A stretch of DNA of 64,000 bases from a bacterium (GTDB lineage: Bacteria; Vulcanimicrobiota; Xenobia; Xenobiales; JADMJV01): assembly GCA_018780265.1 (NCBI GenBank), contig JADMJV010000029.1, positions 1 to 64,000 of the forward strand, written 5' to 3'. Made by a program: the position numbers and the translations under genes. The notes below the pieces were generated by a model. It was not told the DNA's origin. It did no database searches and saw only the letters and a list, made by a program, of their open reading frames with translations. Below, in pieces: positions 8,527 to 18,733 of this stretch. Within the stretch, counting starts at the first letter, position 1; each line of letters begins with the position of its first letter.

Positions 8527-8772
8527 ATGGGCAAGGGAATGGGCAATCTTGATTCGAAGCCCTCACCCACTATGGAAATCGAACTAAAAATCGAGGGGAT
8601 GACCTGCCAGCATTGCCAGCGGGCCGTTTTGCAGGCTCTGCAGCAAGTCGCCGGAGTAGCCAGTGTCGAGGTGGACCTGGAGCAAAAGAAGGCCCGTGTG
8701 ACGGGAATTGCCAGTCTGGACCACTTGCGCCAGGCCGTAGAGGAAGAGGGTTACTCAGTGGCCGCGGAATAG
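8527..8772 (+). CDS. Heavy-metal-associated (HMA) domain protein, copper-chaperone-like
   Basis: A single HMA domain of about 66 residues with the metal-binding motif GMTCQHC, followed by the expected beta-alpha-beta-beta-alpha-beta pattern (VEVDLEQKKARV, then LRQAVEEEGYSV). It would bind Cu(I) or another soft metal and hand it to a transporter, though no P-type ATPase lies in this window. The start at 8527 gives 81 residues; the ATG at 8572 would give a more typical 66-residue chaperone. Its 3' end overlaps the next, convergent gene by 18 bp. Confidence 0.8.
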   Translation: MGKGMGNLDSKPSPTMEIELKIEGMTCQHCQRAVLQALQQVAGVASVEVDLEQKKARVTGIASLDHLRQAVEEEGYSVAAE

Positions 8773-9414
8773 TTTGCGTTCGATCAAAGAAGCCAGGGCG
8801 CCCATGAACCCGCCGTTGACAGCCCCCAACATCACTCCCGTGAAGTCAGAAATGCCCACCATGTAGACCAGCATTCCGCCCGCGGTAGCCCCCACCACAG
8901 CCCCCGTGCTGGTAGCCTCCCTGGGAAAACAAAGCAGGTTGGTTAGCCCCAAGATGAAGCCTAAAATCATGCCCAAGACGAGATCGAAACAGATCGAGTA
9001 GCCTAAAATTTCACCGCCGTGCTTGTCCATCTTGGGATGCTTGCGAACCAGCAAGCGGGTCATTTCATCCACCTTGTATTTGCGGTAAAAACCCATCAAA
9101 AGTCCGGCCAACAGGCCCGCTGGAATGCCAGACCGCAAACCGTGGATCACGTTGGCGTTGGTCTGAGGGATCTTCTTTACATCGTAGCGTGAAGCCAGGT
9201 CTTTAAAGCGAGCCTTGCCGGGGTCCCCAGAACTGGGACTGAGCGGTTGAACGCGAAGGTCAAGATTGGCAGACCAGGGATTCTCTTCGCTGGCTTCCGG
9301 TTGACTGGGAGGGGGTGGCGGCGGACCGGCGACCATTTCCTGCCCGCAACTGTAGCAGGTAGTGGAATCATGCTTATTCAGGTTGCCACAATTTGCACAG
9401 GCGATGTATCCCAT
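8755..9414 (-). CDS. Zinc-ribbon membrane protein of unknown function
   Basis: A 219-residue protein with an N-terminal zinc ribbon (CANCGN...CYSCGQ, about residues 6-25), a proline-rich linker with a PPPPPP run, and then three hydrophobic Gly-rich segments separated by short loops (GLLAGLLMGFYRKY; DLVLGMILGFILGL; GAVVGATAGGMLVYMVG). The soluble ribbon should be cytoplasmic. The architecture is common among uncharacterised membrane proteins and I cannot assign a role. Confidence 0.65.
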   Translation of the reverse strand: MGYIACANCGNLNKHDSTTCYSCGQEMVAGPPPPPPSQPEASEENPWSANLDLRVQPLSPSSGDPGKARFKDLASRYDVKKIPQTNANVIHGLRSGIPAGLLAGLLMGFYRKYKVDEMTRLLVRKHPKMDKHGGEILGYSICFDLVLGMILGFILGLTNLLCFPREATSTGAVVGATAGGMLVYMVGISDFTGVMLGAVNGGFMGALASLIERKLFRGH

Positions 9415-9449
9415 GGCGCCTTTCTTTGTCAGGCGCCCCTGGCAAACCT

Positions 9450-10955
9450 CTAGTGAGCGATGGCCAGACGCTCAATTTTCATCCGATCGCCCTCCCAAGC
9501 CACCGAGCCTATGTAGGGGTCGCCTTGCGGATTGAAATAGTCTTGAGGAAACTTCATCTGATAAGCCGGGTCATTGTAGCGAATCTTGCCAGCGGCAATC
9601 AGACGGCGGATCTCTTCCTGGGTTTCTCCCTCAATCTCCTGGCTCTTAAAGAGAGCCCGCTCGGCCGCGACGGGAATCTCCACCCTGGCGCCCGAGAACA
9701 TTCCAAAATCGTCGCCCAGGGTAACCCCCAGTTGTCGAACCAGGGGGCCTTCTGTGCTCTGAAAAAGCGCCGCCCCGCTGCGTTGAGGGGGAACTTCCAG
9801 TTGCTCTGCGGGCAGATCCGCAGGCAATATTTTCCGCTCTGTAAACACCTTTTGAATCAAAGCAGCCCGATTGCCTTCGCCATGAATTTTATCGGACTTA
9901 ACAAATGCCACCGCCATATCCTTAAAGGTGAAATCGCCGCGCGGCGATTCCTTGAGCAAACGGGCCAACATCGTCAACAACTCCTGGTTGCTCTGCCGCA
10001 AGGCCACATCGGGCCTGTCACCTGCTTGAATGCGTTCTTTCACCATGTTGTTGAGTAAATCGTAGTGAGCGCCGGTCCACAGGCGTGAAAAACTGTGAAT
10101 CTCCCAACCCAGTTGCTCCGGCCCACCTTTTTCTGGCAGGCTCTTCGGTTCAGACCAGGTGAACTGATTGTTGGCATTGCGCAGATAGTCGCCGCCAGTG
10201 GAATTGGCGCCTTTTTTGTTGTTCAGCCCTTGGGCCAGTTCTTCGGCCATATGGGCGGCGATGTTGGGCCTGGTCAGGTCACCACCGGTTTGAACCAGTA
10301 CCCTTTTAATGACTCTCTCATCCATCAACGAGGTATGCAGAGCCAGCATGTCGCCAAACGACTCGTGAAACGCCCCTACATCCGATCGGAAAGCGCCGAA
10401 GTATTCGGGCCTGATCGCATCCAGCAAGGCGTGTCCGGTCTCGTGGACCACAATTTCGCCCGATGCCCCCGAGTGAACCGGACGCCCAAAAATGGGGTCG
10501 TCCTCGGCGAAAAAGTTCACAGTCCCGTTCTTGCGCGCATAAAAAGCGTTGAAATCCTTGCCGCCATTGGGGTTGACGGCCAACTTGTCGTATTGGAAAG
10601 ACCACTTAAAGTCGCCAAAAACGTCGATGAAAACGTTGATAGCATTGGCCACACTGGCGAAGGCGACCGCCGTGTTCTGGCGGGGATCGTCGGCCGAATA
10701 TACGTACTTCCCATCCAGCGGTTCCAGTTCGCGATTGAGAGAAGCCTTTTCCGTTTCAGGGTTGTTCTTGCTGCCGATCACAACCTTAGGAATAACCTTG
10801 CTACCCGGTTCCATCACCCGTCGGTCTTGCGGATTGTAACTAAAGGGCACGTCCTGGGGCTGAGCCGGAAGAGAAGGGGCGTCGACTCGCAACGAGGCGA
10901 CTCCACCATGGCAGTGGCAACCGTGAAAAGGCTGGGGACGAATGCCTCCGACCAT
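9450..10955 (-). CDS. Thermolysin-like (gluzincin) zinc metalloprotease without signal peptide
   Basis: A 501-residue protein with the zinc motif HETGH at 171-175 and a third ligand Glu198 in AFHESFGD, 23 residues downstream. This HExxH plus ExxxD arrangement is that of gluzincins (M4/M36-like). There is no recognisable signal or propeptide: the N-terminus is His/Cys/Pro-rich (FHGCHCHGG), and residues 25-55 look disordered. The last 120 residues lack a known domain. It is transcribed divergently from a clostripain-like protease gene 199 bp away, which suggests a shared control region. A substrate cannot be inferred. Confidence 0.72.
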   Translation of the reverse strand: MVGGIRPQPFHGCHCHGGVASLRVDAPSLPAQPQDVPFSYNPQDRRVMEPGSKVIPKVVIGSKNNPETEKASLNRELEPLDGKYVYSADDPRQNTAVAFASVANAINVFIDVFGDFKWSFQYDKLAVNPNGGKDFNAFYARKNGTVNFFAEDDPIFGRPVHSGASGEIVVHETGHALLDAIRPEYFGAFRSDVGAFHESFGDMLALHTSLMDERVIKRVLVQTGGDLTRPNIAAHMAEELAQGLNNKKGANSTGGDYLRNANNQFTWSEPKSLPEKGGPEQLGWEIHSFSRLWTGAHYDLLNNMVKERIQAGDRPDVALRQSNQELLTMLARLLKESPRGDFTFKDMAVAFVKSDKIHGEGNRAALIQKVFTERKILPADLPAEQLEVPPQRSGAALFQSTEGPLVRQLGVTLGDDFGMFSGARVEIPVAAERALFKSQEIEGETQEEIRRLIAAGKIRYNDPAYQMKFPQDYFNPQGDPYIGSVAWEGDRMKIERLAIAH

Positions 10956-11154
10956 AGTGCGCGACCTCCTCGTACTGGCGGCCTGCCTCCCCAGGGCAGA
11001 ACCGTGGCCATCGTAACCAATTCCAGACTAGCGCCCCGGCCAGTCGGGGTTGTTACACCTGCGTGAACAAGCCGACCTTTTCAACGACGAGGATGCGTTC
11101 ACAAAGTTGTAACTTCTGAAAACAAGCCGGGGCATAAGCTAGCGGTGGGAAGTT

Positions 11155-12366
11155 ATGGACATTCAGCGCAAAAGCACTTCAAGACCCATCGTCATGCCCA
11201 GGCAGGCCACCAGTCCGCGGCGTTTTACTTTCATGTCGGTTCTCTCTGATGATAGAGTAGAAATTTCGCCCGCACCCCCTCAAGGCAATTCCAAATGGAC
11301 CGTTCTCAATTACAGCGCCGCCGACAACAATCTCTACGCCTACATCTATGAAGATGCTGCCAGCATGGAAAAAGTCGGGTCCACCAACTCCGTCCAGTTG
11401 GTAACGCAGATGGACCATCAGAATGCAGGCGCTTATCGATTTCGCGTAGAGCGCGATGGCAATGGGGGCGCCGACAACCGCATCGACTCTCCGGTTATCG
11501 AGAGCCTGGGCCCTGTTAATATGTCAGACCCCAGAACGCTAGCCGATTTTGTGACCTGGGGAATGAAGAACTTTCCCTCGGACAAAACCATGTTGGTGAT
11601 ATCTGACCATGGGAAAGGTTGGGAGGGTCTCATCCAGGACGATTCCCACAAGGGCTGGATGAGCGTGCCTCAACTCCGTCAGGCCCTGGAAACCGCCCTC
11701 CAGGAGACTGGCCGCAAGTTGGACATCATCGGTTTTGACGCCTGTCAAATGGCCAGCGTGGAAGTGGCCAGCGAGATCAAAGATTACGCCAAGTATATGG
11801 TGGCTTCGCAAGCCCTGGAAGGGCGCGAGGGTTGGCCCTATACACAGATCCTGGGCCAGGCCTCGCTGTCCGATCTGCAACAGGCCCACCTGTTCAAGTC
11901 TGACGTTGAAGCCCGTCAGGCAGTGGAGCTGGTGGTGCGCAGCGCCGCTGAGAACCAGGCCGTGCTGCCCACCATGTCGGCCATCGATCTTTCGCAAATG
12001 GCGCAACTGGAAAATCATCTCAAAACACTATCCTTGGAAATGTCCAGGGCCGGGTTGCCCAACTCTGCCCTACGGGAAGCCCGCACCCAGGCTCAGCCAT
12101 TCGGATTTGTTTACGATTTGGGAAGCTTCTTGCAGCAAACCTCGCAAATTGCTCAAAAGAACGGCAAAGGCCGGCTCCGAGAAATGGCCGAAAAGTGCCT
12201 GGCCCAACTCAAGCAGGTCGTGGTTGCCGAGCACCATACTGACGAATTTCCCGCAGCCACGGGCCTAAGCGTCGAATTGAAGCGACCCAACAAGGACCAT
12301 GCCAAACTGCTCTTTAGCCAGGCCACCGACTGGAAAGTTGCCGTAGATCAAATGTCCCGTGCTTGA
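11155..12366 (+). CDS. Clostripain-like cysteine protease (peptidase C11 family)
   Basis: A 403-residue protein with the C11 catalytic pair: His152 in LVISDHGKGWEG and Cys197 in IIGFDACQMASVEVASE. These segments and the spacing between them are diagnostic of the family, whose members cleave after Arg or Lys and are often self-activated. The first 35 residues are Arg/Ser/Thr-rich with no clear hydrophobic core, so export by the Sec pathway is not evident. The start has GTGGGA upstream of the ATG. It is divergent from the gluzincin gene at 9450-10955. Confidence 0.85.
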   Translation: MDIQRKSTSRPIVMPRQATSPRRFTFMSVLSDDRVEISPAPPQGNSKWTVLNYSAADNNLYAYIYEDAASMEKVGSTNSVQLVTQMDHQNAGAYRFRVERDGNGGADNRIDSPVIESLGPVNMSDPRTLADFVTWGMKNFPSDKTMLVISDHGKGWEGLIQDDSHKGWMSVPQLRQALETALQETGRKLDIIGFDACQMASVEVASEIKDYAKYMVASQALEGREGWPYTQILGQASLSDLQQAHLFKSDVEARQAVELVVRSAAENQAVLPTMSAIDLSQMAQLENHLKTLSLEMSRAGLPNSALREARTQAQPFGFVYDLGSFLQQTSQIAQKNGKGRLREMAEKCLAQLKQVVVAEHHTDEFPAATGLSVELKRPNKDHAKLLFSQATDWKVAVDQMSRA

Positions 12367-12417
12367 TCTACCCATTTTCGGATTTCTATAGTAGAATTGT
12401 TTCAACCCATTAATTGT

Positions 12418-12437
12418 GTTCTGTGACTAAATAGAAC
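12418..12437. promoter_or_regulatory. Inverted repeat GTTCT-N10-AGAAC, possible operator
   Basis: Five-base arms separated by ten bases lie 30 bp upstream of the start codon at 12467, in an AT-rich intergenic region. This spacing suits binding of a dimeric regulator near a promoter. The arms are short and no second copy was seen, so this is a weak call. Confidence 0.25.
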
Positions 12438-12466
12438 ATCCAAATTTTTAAGGGAGTTTTCTTCAT

Positions 12467-12820
12467 ATGGTCATCAGCAAACGTGGGCGACTCAGTTCAG
12501 CCGATCGAGAGCGGATTCATGCCCTCGCAGAGCGAGGCCATTCCATCGAGGAAATCTCGCGTGAACTTGAGCGTCGCGAGGACGTCATCGAAGGAATTCT
12601 TGAAGAAAAGCAAGCTTCCGCCAGGACACGCAAGGCCGCCCCAAAACCGTCCGGTAACGGCGTGCCGGTGTCCAAGAAAAGTCAGCCCAAAGGGCTTCTG
12701 AGTCACTTTATCTGGGTTCGACCGGGATTTCAAATCGAATTGACCCTTCCGGCCGATCTGAGCGAAGGCGAGGCCGAGCGCCTGTCCGTCATGGTCAAAA
12801 GCCTTCCCTTCACCGGTTAA
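12467..12820 (+). CDS. Small basic protein with an N-terminal helix-turn-helix-like segment
   Basis: A 117-residue protein with a good ribosome binding site (AAGGGAG) before the ATG. Residues 8-45 (LSSADRERIHALAERGHSI then EEISRELERREDVIEGIL) look like a transposase/resolvase-type HTH used for DNA binding. A basic, Ala/Pro/Ser-rich linker follows, and then a short C-terminal beta/alpha module (WVRPGFQIELTLPADLSEGE). I do not recognise the family. It may be a small DNA-binding regulator. Its stop is one base from the convergent kinase gene. Confidence 0.6.
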   Translation: MVISKRGRLSSADRERIHALAERGHSIEEISRELERREDVIEGILEEKQASARTRKAAPKPSGNGVPVSKKSQPKGLLSHFIWVRPGFQIELTLPADLSEGEAERLSVMVKSLPFTG

Positions 12821-12821
12821 T

Positions 12822-14711
12822 TCACTTCGTTGTCGCAAAACGCTCCAAGGCTTCGGACAGCTGTTGGCGCCGCAAGGGCTTACTCAAGTAGTCGTCCATG
12901 CCTGAAGAAAGGCAACGTTGCCGGTCTTCTTCAAAGGCATTGGCGGTCAAAGCAATGATGTAAGGCTGTTTGCTCAGGCCAAGTTGGCGAATTTGTCTGG
13001 TTGCTTCCAGCCCGTCCATCTCTGGCATTTGCAAGTCCATCAGAACCAGATCGTAGGCCTGACTCTGACAGGCCTGTACGGCCTGCATCCCGGTCTCGGC
13101 CACATCCGCCCGCTGCTGAAAGCGGTCTAGCAAGGCCAGAATGACTCTTTGGTTGATGGGGTTATCTTCGACTACCAAAATTCTCGTGCTTTCGCGTAAA
13201 ACGGGATCGTCCGACTTTCCCGGGACGACCTCGGACCCTCCGCCCACGGATTCCAGCGGCAACTCCAGCCAGAAGGCGCTCCCCTCCCGGAAGGGTTCGG
13301 ATTCGGTCCAAGCCCGGGGCGGACTACCTGCCATCGAGCCACCACTTTCCACCCACAGCAGTCCGCCGAGAAGGTCCACCAGTTGGCGGGAGATAGCCAG
13401 GCCAAGACCGGTTCCTCCATGACTGCGAGTGGTCGAGCCATCCAATTGTGTGAAGGGGTCGAAGATACTGGCCAACTTATCGGCTGCTATTCCCACTCCG
13501 CTGTCCTGGACTATTAAGCGAAGGCGCCCGGCGCACCACCAGGTCTGGACCGAAATCTGTCCCTGGTGGGTAAACTTGACTGCGTTTCCCAGCAAATTTA
13601 AGGTGACCTGGCGAATTTTCTGGGCGTCCCCAATGACCCATTCAGGCAGGCCCAAATCGAGGGTGCAGGTCAATTCTATCCCCTTTTGACTGGCTATGGG
13701 GCCCATCAGGTCGACCACGTCTGCAATCAGGCGTGATGGTTGAAACTTTTTGCGCTGCCGCTCCATTCGGCCAGCCTCGATCTTGGACAGGTCCAGAATG
13801 TCGCTGATCAAGGTAAGCAATGAATTGCAAGACGAATTGATGGTGCCTATCCAGACTCGCTGTTCCGAATTAAGCGGAGTATCGAGCAACAGATCGGACA
13901 GTCCCACAATTGCATTCATGGGTGTGCGAATCTCGTGGCTCATCGAGGCCAAAAAGTCGCTCTTGGCTCGATTGGCCGACTCGGCCGTGCGACGCGCCAG
14001 CAACAAAGCCTGGTTGCGTTCCTCCAGCAGCCTTTTCTGCTCCAATTCCTGGTCGAGCAAGCGCCGCAACTCCAGTTCGGCTCCTTCCAGACGCCGAGTC
14101 TGGGCTTCGAGTTTGCTGCGACCGAGGAGAAACTCTATGAAGCGGCGATTTTGATAGCGACCGGTGACCCAAGAAAATACCAAGAACGAAAAGACTACGA
14201 CCCCCGAAAAGAACTGCTGAGCGTTGCCAAACAGGCACAACACCAAAGTGGGCGGCAGAATCATGGCTACCAGGTAGCCGTAGAAAGTGATGCGATCGGC
14301 GGTCAGCGTATAACTGGCCCCGGCGACAATGCCCACGGTGCAAAGCAAAAAACTGATACCGGTGAAATCATAGGGATGGAGGTGCACCACCCAGCCGGCA
14401 AAGCTACCCCAGAGACCGGCGATCAGCCACACGGTGGCGCGAAAGAAACGCTTCCAGCGGTCCTCTGAAACCGTATCCACAGAGCGCAAGTAATGATCCC
14501 CTACAAACTTGCGCAGCAGACCTGCCCCAAAAAGAGATACGGCAACCACCTGCAACTCGAAGGGCTTCTGGTGAGCCAACTCTCCGGCCAACGCACACAA
14601 CACCGCCATTATGGAATAGGCCATCGAGGCACTCCAGGGAGAGGTACTGGCCATCTCACGACAGGCCACTCGAGTTACCTGGCGGCGCTGCTCCCACTCA
14701 GCATTATCCAC
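12822..14711 (-). CDS. Hybrid sensor histidine kinase with receiver domain
   Basis: A 629-residue membrane kinase. Residues 30-185 form about six hydrophobic segments, followed by a coiled coil (about 195-245), a HisKA domain with the phosphoacceptor His259 in [11 protein letters not shown], an HATPase_c domain ([24 protein letters not shown]), and a C-terminal receiver with the phosphorylatable Asp in [13 protein letters not shown] and KPL near the end. The N-terminal module has no known ligand-binding family that I recognise. A close paralog lies at 19351-21174. No separate response regulator is adjacent. It is divergent from the HerA-like gene, with 24 bp between the starts. Confidence 0.88.
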   Translation of the reverse strand: MDNAEWEQRRQVTRVACREMASTSPWSASMAYSIMAVLCALAGELAHQKPFELQVVAVSLFGAGLLRKFVGDHYLRSVDTVSEDRWKRFFRATVWLIAGLWGSFAGWVVHLHPYDFTGISFLLCTVGIVAGASYTLTADRITFYGYLVAMILPPTLVLCLFGNAQQFFSGVVVFSFLVFSWVTGRYQNRRFIEFLLGRSKLEAQTRRLEGAELELRRLLDQELEQKRLLEERNQALLLARRTAESANRAKSDFLASMSHEIRTPMNAIVGLSDLLLDTPLNSEQRVWIGTINSSCNSLLTLISDILDLSKIEAGRMERQRKKFQPSRLIADVVDLMGPIASQKGIELTCTLDLGLPEWVIGDAQKIRQVTLNLLGNAVKFTHQGQISVQTWWCAGRLRLIVQDSGVGIAADKLASIFDPFTQLDGSTTRSHGGTGLGLAISRQLVDLLGGLLWVESGGSMAGSPPRAWTESEPFREGSAFWLELPLESVGGGSEVVPGKSDDPVLRESTRILVVEDNPINQRVILALLDRFQQRADVAETGMQAVQACQSQAYDLVLMDLQMPEMDGLEATRQIRQLGLSKQPYIIALTANAFEEDRQRCLSSGMDDYLSKPLRRQQLSEALERFATTK

Positions 14712-14735
14712 GCAGGAAGCTTCGGTCTGCAGAGA

Positions 14736-17084
14736 ATGGACTCCCCCACTATGCTAAATTTAGGACGCAGCGACGAGTCTCAAGAGCGCTTCCAACTGGA
14801 AGCTCATCATCTGGTCACCCACGGGGTGATTTTGGGTATGACCGGGTCGGGCAAGACGGGCCTGGCCATCACTTTGCTGGAAGAGCTGGTAAAAGAGGGA
14901 GTTCCGCTCATCCTCATCGACCCCAAAGGCGACCTGGCCAATCTGGGGCTGCTCTTTCCCGAAGCCCGAGCCGATCAACTGCAGCCCTGGCTGGACCAGG
15001 GCCAGAGTGGCGAAGAGTGCGCTCAGCAGGTTCAGCGCGGGAGACTGGAATGGGGTATTGGGCCCACCCAGGTGGCCGATTTGCGCGACAAAATGGAGTT
15101 GTGCATCTATACCCCAGGCTCCCGAGTGGGCCTACCCGTCAACTTGCTGGGCTGTTTTCAGAAGCCCGATGAAGAGACACTGGCACAACCCGAAGCACGC
15201 GCCGAGTTAATTGGCGGCACAGTGCAGGGGTTATTGGCCCTGGTCGGAGTTAACGCCGACCCGCTGCGTAGCCCGGAATCCGTCGTTCTCGGTCAGATCG
15301 TCGATTTGGCCTGGGAGCAGGGGCAAGACTTGAGCCTGGAAGACCTGGTCTTGCGGCTGGCTGACCCGCCCTTTAAGAAGGTGGGTGTGTTTCCTGTCGA
15401 GACCTTTTACCCATCGGCCCAACGCCTGGACTTAGCCATGAAACTCAACGCTCTGCTGGCCTCGCCGGCCTTCGCGGCCTGGTCCGAAGGCGCTCAGCTC
15501 GACCCCAAAAAACTGCAACAGGCCGATAGCCCCGGCAAAGTTCCGGTGTCGCTGTTCTATCTGGCTCACCTTAGTGACGGCGAGCGCATGTTTTTTGTGT
15601 CCCTGTTGCTGCACCGAGTGCGCAACTGGTCACGCACCCTATCAGGAACCTCCTCGTTGCGCAGCTTGCTTTACTTTGATGAAGTTGCCGGTTACATCCC
15701 TCCCCATCCCGCCAATCCCGCCTCCAAGCAACCCTTGCTGACCCTGCTCAAGCAAAGCCGGGCGGTAGGTCTGGGAGTGGTGTTGGCCACCCAAAACCCC
15801 GTCGATATCGACTACAAGGGACTGGCCAACGCCGGCACCTGGTGGGTGGGTCGCATGCAGACCGCTCAAGACCGACAGCACGTGGCCGAAGGGCTTACCC
15901 TGGCTGCGGCCGGTCTGGACGGCGCCCAATTGCAACGCGAATTTGAGCAGCTACAGCCCCGTCATTTCATGGTCAAGAGTCCGGGAGCGGTCCTGCCCAC
16001 CCGCTACCAGACCCGTTTTGCCATGTCCTTTCTGCGCGGCCCCGTGACGCGAGCCGAACTATCGCGCTTACAGCCTCGTCCGCAACCCTCTCCGCCAGTC
16101 GTGACCGGCCAGCCGGCTCCAGCCTCGCAGTCCCAGGGGCTAAGCCAACCCCCGCCACTACCGAGCGGCTTTGCCCAGGCTTTTCTGGACCCCCGGGTGG
16201 TTTTTTCGGCGGCCCTCGAGGGTGCCCTGGAAACCTTTTCCCAACCACATCGCAGCGACGGTCGAAGCCTGTGGCAGCCGGCCTTGTGGGGAGAACTCCA
16301 GTTGCGTTTCGACGAGGACAAAGGCGGGTTTATCCTCGACGAGGCCCACCACTACCTATTCTTCCCACTGGGCGAGTCACTGCCGACCCAATGGCTGCGC
16401 CTACCGCTGCAAGCAGGGGATTTGCTGCCGAACTGCCCCCAGGCGGGTCTCTTTGAGCCCCTGCCCAGCAGCTTCGACGAATCCAGCGAATTCAAGACGG
16501 CCCAACAGGCCATGATCGACGACGTATTTCGCCGGGTGACCAGCAGTCAGTGGATTCAAGCCGATCTGAAACTGTACGGAGAAGGCGGGGAGAACGAGAA
16601 GCGCTTCCGCCAGCGCGTGCAACGCTCTATCGACGAGCGCGTCGACCAACAAATCAGCAAACTGCACGCCAAGGTAGACCGCGAGGTCCAAACTCTCCAG
16701 GACCGCCTGGCCAAACACGAGGCCAAGTTGGAAACGCTGCGCAATGAGTCGCAGCGTCGCCAGACCGAGTCGCTGTGGAACGCGGGCACCGCCGTGTTGG
16801 GCTTTTTCACCGGGAAGAAACGCTCTCTCAACACTGCCATCACGGCTCACCACCGCAGCAGCGGTGCCCAAGATCGAGTGTCCCAGGGAGAGGAAGAACT
16901 CAACCTGCTTTACCAAAAGCTGCAGGACGTGCGCGACAAACTGGAGCAGCAAGTGGACCAGATCAAGGCCGCCGAAGGAGCCGCGCTGGAGCGTATCGAG
17001 GCTCGTCCGGTGCGCCTGGAACGCAGTGATATCAGAGTGTCCCGCTTTGGGGTTCTGTGGATCCCCGTGTCGCGGAGGGCCTGA
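14736..17084 (+). CDS. HerA/DUF87-like ATPase with long C-terminal coiled coil
   Basis: Starting at the ATG at 14736 ([10 protein letters not shown]) gives 782 residues; upstream in-frame sequence overlaps the divergent kinase gene and is not protein-like. Walker A is GMTGSGKT (34-41), Walker B is [11 protein letters not shown], and [20 protein letters not shown] is a typical sensor/arginine-finger region of HerA/FtsK-family hexameric ATPases. After a Pro-rich linker (about 455-490) comes a C-terminal part rich in charged heptads (about 610-750) interrupted by a small hydrophobic patch. Relatives pump or process DNA with NurA-like nucleases, but no nuclease gene is adjacent here. Confidence 0.75.
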   Translation: MDSPTMLNLGRSDESQERFQLEAHHLVTHGVILGMTGSGKTGLAITLLEELVKEGVPLILIDPKGDLANLGLLFPEARADQLQPWLDQGQSGEECAQQVQRGRLEWGIGPTQVADLRDKMELCIYTPGSRVGLPVNLLGCFQKPDEETLAQPEARAELIGGTVQGLLALVGVNADPLRSPESVVLGQIVDLAWEQGQDLSLEDLVLRLADPPFKKVGVFPVETFYPSAQRLDLAMKLNALLASPAFAAWSEGAQLDPKKLQQADSPGKVPVSLFYLAHLSDGERMFFVSLLLHRVRNWSRTLSGTSSLRSLLYFDEVAGYIPPHPANPASKQPLLTLLKQSRAVGLGVVLATQNPVDIDYKGLANAGTWWVGRMQTAQDRQHVAEGLTLAAAGLDGAQLQREFEQLQPRHFMVKSPGAVLPTRYQTRFAMSFLRGPVTRAELSRLQPRPQPSPPVVTGQPAPASQSQGLSQPPPLPSGFAQAFLDPRVVFSAALEGALETFSQPHRSDGRSLWQPALWGELQLRFDEDKGGFILDEAHHYLFFPLGESLPTQWLRLPLQAGDLLPNCPQAGLFEPLPSSFDESSEFKTAQQAMIDDVFRRVTSSQWIQADLKLYGEGGENEKRFRQRVQRSIDERVDQQISKLHAKVDREVQTLQDRLAKHEAKLETLRNESQRRQTESLWNAGTAVLGFFTGKKRSLNTAITAHHRSSGAQDRVSQGEEELNLLYQKLQDVRDKLEQQVDQIKAAEGAALERIEARPVRLERSDIRVSRFGVLWIPVSRRA

Positions 17085-17101
17085 TGCCCTTCACCGGCAC
17101 T

Positions 17102-17755
17102 TTAGCCGCGCCGGGCATTCGTCCCGAGTCCAGCAGCGAAGCCACGGTCTTGACCAGGGTGAACCACAATCGGCAAAAAGTTGTCCTCCCGGTGAAAGTC
17201 AGGTTGCCCGCCGCTGCTATGCCCGTAGCACAAATACTCGGGTTGACCCGGCGCCAAAATGGCCGTGGGATTGAGTCGGCACTGGCTCAGACAGAAACCC
17301 TGCAATGGCTTGATATCGACCAGGGCCACCGACAGCTGGGCCGTCCAACGTCCACCCCCAGAACAGGCTGCAACCACAACCGAAGGGCAGGGCAATTCTT
17401 CAGACTGCTGGCGGTGACCGGTGAATGAAGCGCTCCACCAGGCCCCGCTAGGACTCAAGTTAAACTCTTGATAGTCTCCGTTCGGACCCATCAGGAAGAA
17501 CTCGGCCACATCTCGCTCCCAAAGCCCGGCCCGGAAAGTCCCGCTGGGCAAATCCTCACATTCGGGCTCCTTGTTGGCTTCAAAGCAGAAAGTCAGCCGT
17601 TCCTTGTAGAGAGCAAATCGAAAATGAGCCCGATAGCGGACCGGTAGGCCAAACCAGTCGAACTCCCAGCTGCCAGGAGGTACGCCCAAAATGTCACTCT
17701 CCGAATACACCGGCACGGGTCGCGGCAAACTTTGGGCTGAAATAGAGAGTGACAC
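17102..17755 (-). CDS. CBM9-like carbohydrate-binding domain protein
   Basis: A 217-residue protein without signal peptide. The pattern AEFFLMGPNGDYQEFNLSPS, then GAWWSASF, is the core of the carbohydrate-binding module 9-like fold found in many uncharacterised bacterial proteins. It would bind a saccharide or act as a structural beta-sandwich; no catalytic domain is attached. It is convergent with the HerA-like gene, with a 17-bp gap, and lies upstream of no obvious sugar-metabolism gene. Confidence 0.6.
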   Translation of the reverse strand: MSLSISAQSLPRPVPVYSESDILGVPPGSWEFDWFGLPVRYRAHFRFALYKERLTFCFEANKEPECEDLPSGTFRAGLWERDVAEFFLMGPNGDYQEFNLSPSGAWWSASFTGHRQQSEELPCPSVVVAACSGGGRWTAQLSVALVDIKPLQGFCLSQCRLNPTAILAPGQPEYLCYGHSSGGQPDFHREDNFLPIVVHPGQDRGFAAGLGTNARRG

Positions 17756-17880
17756 CTGCCGACCTGGCTTCTTCCTATGAGTTTGCCGACCTGCCCCCCC
17801 GAATTAAAGCTGATACCATTGCATCGGGGCCGAGTGAAAGAATTCGTGGACCCACTCTGAGCAAGGCCGTATTTGGCAGC

Positions 17881-18648
17881 TTAGCCGGCCAGCTCTGGCG
17901 GACGAGCACCGCCAATAAAGGTGCTCCAGTTGATCGGCTCCACTTTGGCGCCCTCTTTGGGGCTGTCAGTACCCATGGTCTTACCGTCACCCAGGTAAAT
18001 TTCCACGTGGGTTGCCTGGCCTTTAGGAATTCCGCGGTCGTTCGGAGACCAGAAAAAGACCAGGTCACCGGGCTGCAACTGTTCTTTGCTCACCGAAGCA
18101 TTGGCATAGTGCTTGTGCAGCCCCTCTGCAGTCAGGCGTTGAATATTCGATCCGGCCTGTTTCAAAGCCCAGCTGACAAGACCCGAGCAATCGAATTTGT
18201 CCGGTCCGGCCGCGCCAAAGACGTAAGGCGTACCTTGCTTGGAAAGGGCCGCGTCAATCAACTTCTGCACCTTGGGACCGCCCGCTCCAAGGGTTTGACT
18301 GGAATTAAACAGGCTTCCTGAAGCCCCGTTACTACCCGAAACTCCGCCGCCACCGCCCAAACCGGAGTGGCCCATCTGGCGACCCGTCGACTGGGCGCCG
18401 CCCTCGCGATTGAGCATCAGCGTCATCAGCATCTGCATCATGCCCAGCAGCATCTGATTCATCTGCTGCTGCATCATCACCATCTGAGTCAAGGCCGGGT
18501 CGACCATCCCGCCAGGGGGCATCGTGGGCGCCCCCAGCCTTTGCAGCGATTGGAAGTTGCCCAGAGGAGGCAGTTGGGTAGCCGGAAGGCCAAAGCCTCC
18601 CAGAGTGTCGAGCGTGGAGCCGGTGGGGTTCTGATGAAGAGGAAACAT
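17881..18648 (-). CDS. NlpC/P60 cysteine hydrolase with methionine-rich N-terminal region
   Basis: A 255-residue protein. The C-terminal NlpC/P60 domain has Cys154 in KFDCSGLVSWAL and His214 in ATHVEIYLG, the catalytic pair of peptidoglycan endopeptidases that cut peptide stems. The N-terminal 80 residues contain an extraordinary Met/Gln-rich amphipathic stretch (MVMMQQQMNQMLLGMMQMLM, about 56-75), followed by a Gly/Ser linker. There is no Sec signal peptide, so the route to the wall is unclear. It may be delivered by another system or act on lysis. Confidence 0.8.
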   Translation of the reverse strand: MFPLHQNPTGSTLDTLGGFGLPATQLPPLGNFQSLQRLGAPTMPPGGMVDPALTQMVMMQQQMNQMLLGMMQMLMTLMLNREGGAQSTGRQMGHSGLGGGGGVSGSNGASGSLFNSSQTLGAGGPKVQKLIDAALSKQGTPYVFGAAGPDKFDCSGLVSWALKQAGSNIQRLTAEGLHKHYANASVSKEQLQPGDLVFFWSPNDRGIPKGQATHVEIYLGDGKTMGTDSPKEGAKVEPINWSTFIGGARPPELAG

Positions 18649-18733
18649 ACTTTCAGCATAGGCAAACCCGATTAAACAATGCTAAAACAGCTCCCTCAAA
18701 AGTAGCCAAGAGATTACATTTGTGCGGCCCCGA

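Noticed and set aside
17775..18068. Minus-strand 97-residue frame overlapping the NlpC/P60 gene
   Set aside because: A shadow of the NlpC/P60 coding sequence in another frame; the catalytic motifs are in the annotated frame.
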